64,000 nucleotides of DNA, from positions 372,001 to 436,000 of the forward strand of contig JAEYGI010000040.1 of NCBI GenBank assembly GCA_023402395.1, given 5' to 3'. This document shows, piece by piece, positions 1 to 6,381 of this stretch. Position numbers and translations under genes: made by a program. A model generated the notes under the pieces. The model made no database searches, had not been told where the DNA came from, and saw nothing but the letters and a program-made list of their open reading frames with translations. How positions within the stretch are numbered: the stretch's first letter is position 1; each line of letters starts with the position of its first letter. Origin of the DNA: Bacillota bacterium. GTDB lineage: Bacteria; Bacillota; UBA4882; UBA8346.

Positions 1-159
1 CGGCATTCCTTTGCTACTCATTTGCTGGAAAACGGGGCCGACCTCCGGGTGGTACAAGAGTTGCTGGGCCATGCGGACCTCTCCACTACTCAGATTTACA
101 CCCATTTGACCCGGGAAAAGATCCGCTCGGTCTATCAAAAAAGCCATCCGCGAGCGTAG
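1..159 (+). CDS. xerC: Tyrosine recombinase XerC-type, C-terminal end only (gene starts before the window)
   Basis: Frame 1 is open from the first base to a TAG at 157-159 and encodes the last 52 residues of a phage-integrase-type site-specific recombinase. The conserved second-box pattern is visible: RHSFATHLLENGADLR, then QELLGHADLSTTQIYTH, which holds the catalytic Arg/His residues and the nucleophilic Tyr of IYTH. XerC/XerD enzymes resolve chromosome dimers at dif. XerC is preferred over XerD because the next gene is codY, and Firmicutes commonly carry xerC(codV)-hslV-hslU-codY. The hslVU pair is absent between them here. XerC versus XerD cannot be settled from this fragment. Confidence 0.85.
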   Translation, partial: RHSFATHLLENGADLRVVQELLGHADLSTTQIYTHLTREKIRSVYQKSHPRA

Positions 160-271
160 GGTGGGATTGCGATCCATTTCTTGCCGATACCCGATGATGA
201 AACGGACAGAGAGAGAAAAAGAAGCTGACAACAGGGAGGCAAAATTTTTTTAATCAAGGAGCGATTTTGAA

Positions 272-1018
272 ATGTTATTTGAAAAGTTTCGCGCGATTGA
301 GGGGTTATTAAAAACAGAGAATCTCGGAATCAATAAATACGTCACTGAACTCGCTAAAATCATTGGATGTAACGTCTATCTTGTCAATGCGGATGGGGAA
401 ATTATTTCATTTGCCGCGGTTGAAAACATCGGGTTCCTGAACGGGCGGGAAAACAATGCCGCTTTGAAACCCGAATTCAAACAACGTTTGGGATTTGTTT
501 TTGACACCACAGCCAATTTGCCGTTGGAGAGTTGTTTTTTACTGGGCGACCATTCCGTTCCGGCCAATATCTTTATGACATTGATCCCGGTGCGGAACAA
601 CCGGGCTACCTCCAGCCATCTGATCTTACTGAAACAGGGCCAATTCTCCCAGGAGGAATTGCTGCTGGCTGAGACCGCGGCTCTGGTCACTTGCATCTAC
701 CGCTATGAACAGGATTCGGAGGCCGATTGCCCCGATTCCCGTCAAAAATCCAATGCGATGCTGGTCTTAAATTCCCTTTCGTTTTCGGAACTAAAAGCCA
801 TCAGCAATGTTTTTACTGATTTGAACAGTTCCGAAGGCTTCCTGGTGGCAAGCAAAGTCGCCGACCGGATCGGCATCTCGCGGTCGGTGATCGTCAACGC
901 CATGCGCAAACTGGAGAGCGCCGGCGTGGTCGAATCGCGATCACTCGGGATCAAGGGAACCTACATTAAGATTAAGAATCATCATTTTGTGGACGCCTTA
1001 TTCGAACGCGTCAAATGA
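272..1018 (+). CDS. codY: GTP- and branched-chain-amino-acid-sensing transcriptional repressor CodY
   Basis: The 248-residue product matches CodY along its length (the family is usually about 259 residues). Residues 1-150 form the GAF-type ligand-binding half, beginning MLFEKFRAIEGLL. Residues 185-245 form the winged helix-turn-helix, with VADRIGISRSVIVNAMRKLE as the recognition segment and a wing ending GIKGTYIKI. CodY represses nitrogen, amino-acid and stationary-phase genes when GTP and isoleucine/valine/leucine are plentiful. The ATG start follows the SD-like AAGGAG of 257-262. The gene lies 112 bp after the xerC end and is closed by a strong terminator, so it may be read from the xerC operon. 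Its presence supports a Bacillota host. Confidence 0.95.
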   Translation: MLFEKFRAIEGLLKTENLGINKYVTELAKIIGCNVYLVNADGEIISFAAVENIGFLNGRENNAALKPEFKQRLGFVFDTTANLPLESCFLLGDHSVPANIFMTLIPVRNNRATSSHLILLKQGQFSQEELLLAETAALVTCIYRYEQDSEADCPDSRQKSNAMLVLNSLSFSELKAISNVFTDLNSSEGFLVASKVADRIGISRSVIVNAMRKLESAGVVESRSLGIKGTYIKIKNHHFVDALFERVK

Positions 1019-1047
1019 TGACATCGTTGAATATGATCGAAGATCCG

Positions 1048-1072
1048 CGCGCCGCAAGGCGCGTTTCTTTTT
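1048..1072 (+). terminator. Rho-independent terminator after codY
   Basis: CGCGCC (1048-1053), loop GCAA, GGCGCG (1058-1063), followed by the T-rich tract TTTCTTTTT. Confidence 0.85.
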
Positions 1073-1379
1073 GGGGCCGGATTGATGAAAAACGTTGGTC
1101 TCAAGTAGATGTAAAATGATTCCAACGATGTTATAAAATGAAACATAATTATGTGAAAATCGGGAATTATTTAGCCTATTCACAAACGAACGGCTCAGTA
1201 GTAGAATGACCATCAGAACCTTGAAAAATTCATCACAACGGTCGGCGCCAGTTGCGGCTGTTGGAAGGAGTGATGGGGACAAACTTACCCACTTTTGCTT
1301 CTCTTAAGAATCCGGTAACCATGAATCCAGCTTTCGTCTCAGCAACTAAACTCATAACAAATTCTTTAGGAGGCAAACA
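1073..1379. other. Intergenic stretch upstream of the porin-like gene
   Basis: No convincing ORF is present. An AT-rich patch lies at 1125-1180. The stretch ends in a strong Shine-Dalgarno, TTAGGAGGCAA (1367-1377), just before the ATG at 1380. The long leader is compatible with a heavily expressed envelope protein gene, but I could not identify a promoter pair or a known riboswitch. Confidence 0.4.
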
Positions 1380-2204
1380 ATGAAAAAGTTATTCGCAACG
1401 GTTCTTTCCCTTACCTTAGTATTCTCCACGGCAATGGCCGTCTCCGCCGCTCCTGTTGTTTCAGGTGAAGTTTCCTACGGCATTGACGAGGATAACGACG
1501 GGTACGAAGCGATTATCAACTTCGACGGTCAACTCCAGTCGAACCTGGACTACCATGCCCAGTTGAAGAAGGATATGAACACGATCGGAACTGCTCTGGA
1601 TCCGACTGTAACCGATACCCCATCCCTCAATGAATTGAGCTTCACCTATAAGAGCAATCTGATGGACGTGCGGGTTGGTAAATTTGATTACAATCCGTCG
1701 GTCATGACCATCATGGATGACAGCACTCTGGAGATGAACGCGCCGCTGGCGATCAAAGTTTCTCCGAAAATCACCGAGAACCTGAACCTGTCCCTTGGCT
1801 ACCTCCCGAAAGAGGAAGGGGACTTCCAGGATAACTCCTATCAGGTCGAGGCTGACTACAATTTGGGTATTGCTTCGGTTGGCGTGAACTACCAGAAGTC
1901 CAACGATGACCAAGACGGCGCTTTGGTATGGCAAGTAGAGGCTCAGCCGTTTGAGGCGTTGAAACTCTATGGTGAGGTCGGCAAAGGCACCCAAGAGGAA
2001 GATATCGCTAAGGTCGGCGCTCTGGTCACCATGAATAAGTTCTATGTTCGCGGTGAGTATGACACCGAGGCTTTGGCCGGTAACGCCGAATGGGCTACCC
2101 GCGTTGGTTACAACTTCACCAACAACCTCTCGACCGAGCTGCGCAGCTGGGGCGGGAACGATACCGACCAATACAATCAACTTCGTGTGAAGTACGTGTT
2201 CTAA
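1380..2204 (+). CDS. Predicted outer-membrane beta-barrel (porin-like) protein
   Basis: 274 residues. Residues 1-24 are a classical signal peptide (MKKLFATVLSLTLVFS, then AMAVSAA) with likely cleavage near Ala-23/Ala-24. The mature part alternates polar and hydrophobic residues in short strands separated by Asp/Asn/Gly-rich turns, has no Cys, and ends LRVKYVF. A C-terminal Phe with an aromatic at -3 is the usual outer-membrane barrel signature. There is no LPXTG motif, SLH domain or lipobox. Its likely role is a diffusion channel or structural protein in an outer membrane, which would make this spore-former a diderm. I do not recognise a specific family. It is monocistronic, with its own strong SD and a terminator just downstream. 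An alternative is a cell-wall-attached beta-rich surface protein. Confidence 0.65.
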   Translation: MKKLFATVLSLTLVFSTAMAVSAAPVVSGEVSYGIDEDNDGYEAIINFDGQLQSNLDYHAQLKKDMNTIGTALDPTVTDTPSLNELSFTYKSNLMDVRVGKFDYNPSVMTIMDDSTLEMNAPLAIKVSPKITENLNLSLGYLPKEEGDFQDNSYQVEADYNLGIASVGVNYQKSNDDQDGALVWQVEAQPFEALKLYGEVGKGTQEEDIAKVGALVTMNKFYVRGEYDTEALAGNAEWATRVGYNFTNNLSTELRSWGGNDTDQYNQLRVKYVF

Positions 2205-2221
2205 GATAATCTAATCGTAAT

Positions 2222-2258
2222 AAATGAGGCGGCCAATCGGCTGCCTCATTTATTTTTA
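2222..2258 (+). terminator. Terminator after the porin-like gene
   Basis: Perfect 9-bp stem AAATGAGGC (2222-2230) / GCCTCATTT (2243-2251) followed by ATTTTTATT. Confidence 0.85.
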
Positions 2259-2270
2259 TTGCTTTAGCAA

Positions 2271-2316
2271 GTTTCAGGCATTAATGCCTGAAACAAAAAA
2301 CCGCCCGCTAAGCGGG
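2271..2316. repeat. 24-bp perfect palindrome plus a second small hairpin
   Basis: Positions 2271-2294 equal their own reverse complement (half-site GTTTCAGGCATT), followed by AAAAAA. A second hairpin, CCCGC / GCGGG, lies at 2304-2316. They sit between the porin terminator and the transposase remnant, so they may be insertion-sequence end debris or a back-up terminator. Confidence 0.6.
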
Positions 2317-2403
2317 TGAGATTAGCAGCTTAAGCAAGAAACCGCACCTTCTGTTAAAATGATGGTGTTCAAGTCATCAAGAAACAGATGAAAGGTGAGG
2401 TTT

Positions 2404-2640
2404 TCCATTTTGAGTACGGATGGTACATTGTCCGGACAAGAGATTGTCCGGATCTATGGAATCCGCTGGGAGATTGAAATTTTCTTTAAATGAACAAAAA
2501 CCTTGTTTCGTCTTCAAAAAGAATTTCAAGGCCACTCTTATGATTTATTGATCAGTCATTCAACAATTGTTCTTACATGGTATATCCTTTTGGCTTGGTA
2601 GCATCGCTGCAACACCGATGAGCTGGCTTTTGGGTATTAA
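2404..2640 (+). pseudogene. Remnant of an IS4-type transposase
   Basis: In the frame starting at 2404 the translation reads STDGTLSGQEIVRIYGIRWE then IEIFFK, stop, TKTLFRLQKEFQGHSYDLLI then SHSTIVLTWYILLAW, stop, HRCNTDELAFGY. This is the conserved C-terminal part of IS4-family transposases: the YREK-like region with IYGIRWEIEIFFK, then EFQGxSYDxxxxHTxIV. Two in-frame stops (2491-2493 and a TAG near 2599) and the missing N-terminal half show it is dead. It marks the left edge of an AT-rich accessory stretch and is evidence of past transposition here. Confidence 0.75.
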
Positions 2641-2688
2641 CGAAACTAATATTCGATTTCATTCCCCATACAGAATGTTCTTTATAGC

Positions 2689-2717
2689 TTGACTTATATT
2701 GGCCAATAAGGTATTCT
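2689..2717 (+). promoter_or_regulatory. Sigma-A-type promoter for the GNAT-Rnk gene
   Basis: TTGACT (2689-2694), 17-bp spacer, TATTCT (2712-2717). It lies about 90 bp upstream of the ATG at 2808. Confidence 0.6.
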
Positions 2718-2807
2718 TAAAGAAATAATATAATTTAAATTAAAAGAACCGTCATAATATTTTAATCTATGAAGGGCTTTTATTTCTTACGACAGGTGTG
2801 GTAAAAA

Positions 2808-3734
2808 ATGAAAGAACCTTTTATTTTTTTATGTTCCGAAATATCAAGGGAAAATGCAATAACCCTTATCAAATGGTTAAAAGATGAAGAAGTCAGGAGA
2901 TATTTAAGCGATTCTCAAAGCGTTTCCAATGATATCGAACAAGTAGTCAACAGGATAAACCTACCCATATTAACTCATCTATTTAATCAGAACGGTAGGT
3001 TTTATGTGGCCTATAACAAGCAGAATGTACCCGTGGGATTTGTCCGGCTAATAAAAAAAGGCGTTGACTATGAAATCGTTATTGTAATAGGAGATCGAGA
3101 AAATTGGAACAAAAAATTGGGGACAAGCGCCATTCGTGAAAGTTTAAAAATTGCTTTTTTTGAATTTAGAGCGCAGAAGATAATAGCAAAGATATATAAA
3201 GAAAACAAAAGATCAATTCAGGCATTTATTAATGCGGGTTTTAAAGTGGAAAGTGAAACGGCTAATCTTAAAATCTATACTATAACAATGGAGCATTATT
3301 TGCAGCTACTGAAAGGAGTACCTGCTATGTCTACCGATATTTATATTACAAATCTTGACAGAGAAAGAATTAAAAAAATCCTGGATGAACTGTCTGAGCG
3401 CAATCAATCATCTGTTAAATCTGTTAAAAAGCTTGAGGACGAGCTTAATAGAGCATTAATAGTTGATCCCCGGCAGGTTCCTCAAGACGTTATTACCATG
3501 AACTCAAAGGCGCTGCTACAGCTTAATGATGAAGACATAGAGGTTTCATTGGTGTATCCAAAAGATGCAGACTTGGGTACGATGAAGTTATCAATTTTCT
3601 CTCCGATAGGCACTGCTATTCTCGGGTACAAGGAAGGAGACACCATTGAATGGGAAGTCCCGGCCGGTACTTCAAAAATACACATAAAAAAGATTTTGTA
3701 TCAGCCGGAAGCGGCAGGCGACTATCATCTTTGA
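2808..3734 (+). CDS. GNAT acetyltransferase fused to an Rnk/GreA-C-like domain
   Basis: 308 residues in two parts. Residues 1-165 look like a GNAT N-acetyltransferase of the RimJ/RimL type: a VGFVRLI strand, GTSAIRESLKIAFFEFRAQKI, then NKRSIQAFINAGFK, the usual acetyl-CoA-binding and C-terminal motifs. Residues 174-308 match Rnk (regulator of nucleoside diphosphate kinase): DVITMNSKALLQL, SIFSPIGTAILGYKEGD, and the terminal LLYQPEAAGDYHL pattern. Rnk-type proteins bind RNA polymerase near the secondary channel. Met-174 (ATG at 3327) is preceded by a strong SD, GAAAGGAG at 3311-3318, so a free Rnk-like product is probably also made. Base composition is AT-rich compared with the flanking housekeeping genes, suggesting acquisition. 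Confidence 0.75.
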   Translation: MKEPFIFLCSEISRENAITLIKWLKDEEVRRYLSDSQSVSNDIEQVVNRINLPILTHLFNQNGRFYVAYNKQNVPVGFVRLIKKGVDYEIVIVIGDRENWNKKLGTSAIRESLKIAFFEFRAQKIIAKIYKENKRSIQAFINAGFKVESETANLKIYTITMEHYLQLLKGVPAMSTDIYITNLDRERIKKILDELSERNQSSVKSVKKLEDELNRALIVDPRQVPQDVITMNSKALLQLNDEDIEVSLVYPKDADLGTMKLSIFSPIGTAILGYKEGDTIEWEVPAGTSKIHIKKILYQPEAAGDYHL

Positions 3735-4046
3735 TTTATGGCTAATGTGACATTGATAAGTCTTTGCTTCTTCAGATCACACAAAGCGGAGTTAAAAAAT
3801 AAAAAATCAAGAACTAAAGGTGGCCAAGTGTTATTGCCGTTCACGGTAAAAAGTCAATGAACTGTTGAGAGAGAGCGGCTCCAATCCAGTAAACGGCCAA
3901 ATCGAGCACCTTGGCTTGTGTTTTCAGAATGCAAATCGAAAAAACAAGAAAGTAAACGGGGATTGCTTGAACGTTGGAAAAAAGTAGCTGAATAACAGTT
4001 GCATCATGTTTGCCGATGCAGTTTTAAGTTCTAGGAGCAATTTAAA
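3735..4046. other. Intergenic, no gene seen
   Basis: 312 bp, AT-rich, with stops in all frames. A small inverted repeat TGCATC / GATGCA (about 4001-4021) lies just before the SD-like AGGAGC of the next gene. Nothing else recognisable. Confidence 0.4.
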
Positions 4047-4571
4047 ATGAAAAAAATACTGAAGAATTTAGATGCCAGAGACTTTCCAATGGTATATGAA
4101 ATTATGAGACAGGCTTTCCCAAACACTGAAATAAGGACTTATGAGAAAGCTTATGACCTTTTGGGCAATCGGGATTATCAGATATCGACAATTCATAATG
4201 GGGATAATATCGGCGGATTTATTGCTACATGGGATTTCGATAAATTTCGGTTCATCGAACATTTTGCAGTTTCAAAAAGGATACGAGGAGGGGGAATCGG
4301 TTCTGAAATGATGAAGGAGTATCTAAATCAGAGTAAAAAACCTGTGTTTATTGAAGTAGAAGATAAAGAAACAACTGATGCAAGGCGTAGAGTGGAATTC
4401 TATCAGCGTCTGGGATTCTCCCTCAGTAAATTTGGTTATCCACAGCCAGCTTTGCAGGACACTCCTCAAATGCTTCACTTAAAAATTATGAGCTATCCGT
4501 CCAGCATAACGGAAGAGAAGTTTCTTCATTTCAAAAGAGTTGTTTTTTCTCAGGTATATAAAACTGTTTAG
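4047..4571 (+). CDS. GNAT-family N-acetyltransferase
   Basis: 174 residues with the GNAT fold. FIEHFAVSKRIRGGGIGSEM holds the beta-4 strand and the pyrophosphate-binding RGGGIG loop of motif A. RRRVEFYQRLGFSLS is the motif B Tyr and the C-terminal RLGF. The acceptor substrate (small molecule, peptide or drug) cannot be told. The start is ATG with CTAGGAGCAAT upstream. The gene is AT-rich, like the GNAT-Rnk gene before it, and sits alone between two gene-poor stretches, as accessory acetyltransferase genes often do. Confidence 0.8.
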   Translation: MKKILKNLDARDFPMVYEIMRQAFPNTEIRTYEKAYDLLGNRDYQISTIHNGDNIGGFIATWDFDKFRFIEHFAVSKRIRGGGIGSEMMKEYLNQSKKPVFIEVEDKETTDARRRVEFYQRLGFSLSKFGYPQPALQDTPQMLHLKIMSYPSSITEEKFLHFKRVVFSQVYKTV

Positions 4572-5054
4572 CTTTTGTGCGGCAACTCTACTAAAATTTA
4601 CTTATAAACGTCAGTTATATAACAGCAGGAACATAAGTTCTGCTTATCCATAAAACTAAGGCAAGCAGAATAACGGATAGGCGGGCAAGTGCTTGGACGA
4701 TGGACAAAGGACGGGTGTTCCATATACGCCCTGCCGCTTCAAATACCCTTCTCCACGGCGGCAACAGCATTTCATAACATACTACACTTTGCTTCGCAAA
4801 ATCGTGTGCCAAAGGGATTCCCCAACAACAAACGGCGATATGCAACCTTCTCCGGGTGCATATCGCCGTTTGTTGTCAGAAGCCCGTTCACGGCCTGCGT
4901 GTATTTCCTTGTAACTGTGTAACTGTTCTAAATGGATGTGCAAGTATCATAACCGTAATTTTGGTAAGTACAGTATGGTTGAACGAAGCGGTAAAACCAG
5001 GCCGGACGCATTGTTAAGCTGTTACAGAACCGATCCGGTATTTGAAGCGGCCAG
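4572..5054. other. Gene-poor stretch with hairpins
   Basis: About 480 bp with no credible gene; short ORFs lack ribosome binding sites. It holds an imperfect hairpin at 4624-4643 (AGCAGGAAC / GTTCTGCT) and the perfect 20-bp hairpin described separately at 4825-4876. Array A follows. Confidence 0.5.
4825..4876. repeat. Perfect 20-bp inverted repeat, 12-base loop
   Basis: ACAACAAACGGCGATATGCA (4825-4844) pairs base for base with 4857-4876; the loop is ACCTTCTCCGGG. No T tract follows, so it is not an ordinary terminator. It may be a remnant of a mobile element or an attC-like folded site. Confidence 0.7.
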
Positions 5055-5348
5055 TTATCCTCATTCTTTTGCTCATAAGATGAATTCAGTAACGAAATAT
5101 CCACATTTAGTTACTGAATGTAGAGTGGAAGCGGTTCCCCCAGTTCGTTTATTCACAGAATATCCACAATCAGTAACGAAATATCCACATTTTGTTGCTG
5201 AATATCTAATGGGAACGACTCCCCCTAATGTTTTGACAACAAAATATCCCCATTCTTTTATTCAATGAAATGATTTGGCAACGGAATATCCACATTCGGT
5301 AACTGAATATGGAGTGGGAATGATTCCCCCTAATCAGGCACAGTCCCT
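5055..5348. repeat. Repeat array A: 21-bp lattice with DnaA-box-like cores
   Basis: Fourteen consecutive 21-bp units can be laid out from 5055 with no slippage. ATATCCACA cores occur at 5097, 5160, 5181 and 5286, ATATCCCCA at 5244 and TTATCCTCA at 5055, all separated by multiples of 21. Five unit types recur in order (a: ATATCC-CATTCTTTT; b: ATGAAATGATT; c: ATATCCACATT with tail GTNACTGA; d: AT-GAGTGGGAA with tail GATTCC; e: CCCTAATG), giving a 105-bp superunit. A canonical DnaA box TTATTCACA lies at 5149-5157. A spurious ORF at 4936-5268 runs through because 21 is a multiple of 3; it has no SD. Confidence 0.85.
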
Positions 5349-5484
5349 TGCAATACGATAACTTTTTTTCCGTGAATTTTGTAAAAGGGATGCTTTTTTC
5401 CCGCTAAATTTCAAATAATAAAATGATTCTCCGCCACCGGTGTCGAAGTATAATCTTCACAAATTTTTAGTAAGGAGTGGGAGT

Positions 5485-6366
5485 ATGAGACTGGGAACTT
5501 TCAGGCGCGGAGATCGGATTTTCGTGGGAGTGGTTAAGGAAAATCTGGTCATCGATCTCGCGGTAACCGCCATCAAGCTGCCTGGAGCTGAACAAGCCGA
5601 TCTGTTTTCGGATATGAAGCGGACTATCGACAACCTGCCGCTGATCGACGGGGTGCTGGCCAAGGCGGCCGATGCGGCGGTAACGTTTCCTTTGAGCGAG
5701 CTTACGGTTCTGGCCCCGATCCTTAATCCGGAGAAAATTATCTGTATCGGGCTGAACTATTTGGATCACGCCAAGGAATCGGAGATGGCCCTGCCCGAGG
5801 AGCCGGTTTTCTTCAATAAATTCAATTCCTCGCTTACCGGGCCGGATAGCCCGGTGGTTATGCCCAGGCTGTCGACGCAGATCGATTATGAAGGCGAGTT
5901 GGCGGTGGTCATCGGCAAACGCGGCAAATATATACCCGAGGATCAGGCCATGAGTTATGTGGCGGGGTATACGGCCTTTAACGATGTCAGCGCCAGGGAT
6001 CTGCAATTCCGGGGCGGTCAATGGATCAAGGGCAAAGCGTTGGACGGCTTTGCGCCGTTGGGCCCGTTCCTGGTTACCGCCGCTGAAATCGCCGACCCGC
6101 ACCGGCTCAAGATCCGGACGCTTTTAAACGGTGTGGCGATGCAGGATTCCACCACCGCGATGATGATCTTCAAGATTCCGCGCCTGATCAGTTTCCTGTC
6201 GGAATTGTTCACCCTGGAGCCGGGAGATCTGATTGCCACCGGGACGCCGCCGGGAGTGGGTTTCGCCCGGAAACCGCCGGTGTTTATGAAGCCGGGCGAC
6301 AGCGTGACGGTCTCGATTGAGGGGATTGGCGACCTGACCAATCCGGTGGTGGGGCCGGAACGATGA
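5485..6366 (+). CDS. Fumarylacetoacetate hydrolase (FAH) family protein
   Basis: 293 residues from the ATG at 5485, chosen because TAAGGAGTGG (5471-5480) precedes it; an upstream in-frame start at 5440 has no SD. Residues 1-75 are the small N-terminal domain and 85-293 the FAH fold: IICIGLNYLDHAKE, then PVFFNKFNSSLTGP, the metal-binding QIDYEGELAVVIGK, AFNDVSARDLQFR, and GDLIATGTPPGVGFARKP. The family includes acylpyruvases, oxaloacetate tautomerases/decarboxylases and 2-hydroxyhepta-2,4-diene-1,7-dioate isomerases. Exact substrate is not determined. It is followed by a radical-SAM gene only 15 bp away. Confidence 0.88.
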   Translation: MRLGTFRRGDRIFVGVVKENLVIDLAVTAIKLPGAEQADLFSDMKRTIDNLPLIDGVLAKAADAAVTFPLSELTVLAPILNPEKIICIGLNYLDHAKESEMALPEEPVFFNKFNSSLTGPDSPVVMPRLSTQIDYEGELAVVIGKRGKYIPEDQAMSYVAGYTAFNDVSARDLQFRGGQWIKGKALDGFAPLGPFLVTAAEIADPHRLKIRTLLNGVAMQDSTTAMMIFKIPRLISFLSELFTLEPGDLIATGTPPGVGFARKPPVFMKPGDSVTVSIEGIGDLTNPVVGPER

Positions 6367-6381
6367 CGAATGAGGTCCTGA

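Noticed and set aside
4572..4876. Integron attC site after the GNAT gene
   Set aside because: The hairpin is perfect, without the extra-helical bases and core GTTRRRY/RYYYAAC boxes expected of attC; no integrase is visible.
4936..5268. 110-codon ORF through array A
   Set aside because: No SD; the frame stays open only because the 21-bp units are a multiple of three. Translation is a run of degenerate heptads such as KYPHFVA.
5055..5348. CRISPR array
   Set aside because: Repeats are 21-bp contiguous units without unique spacers and no cas genes are in the window. Array D has 27-bp variable segments but only 15-bp repeats and irregular 63-bp spacing.
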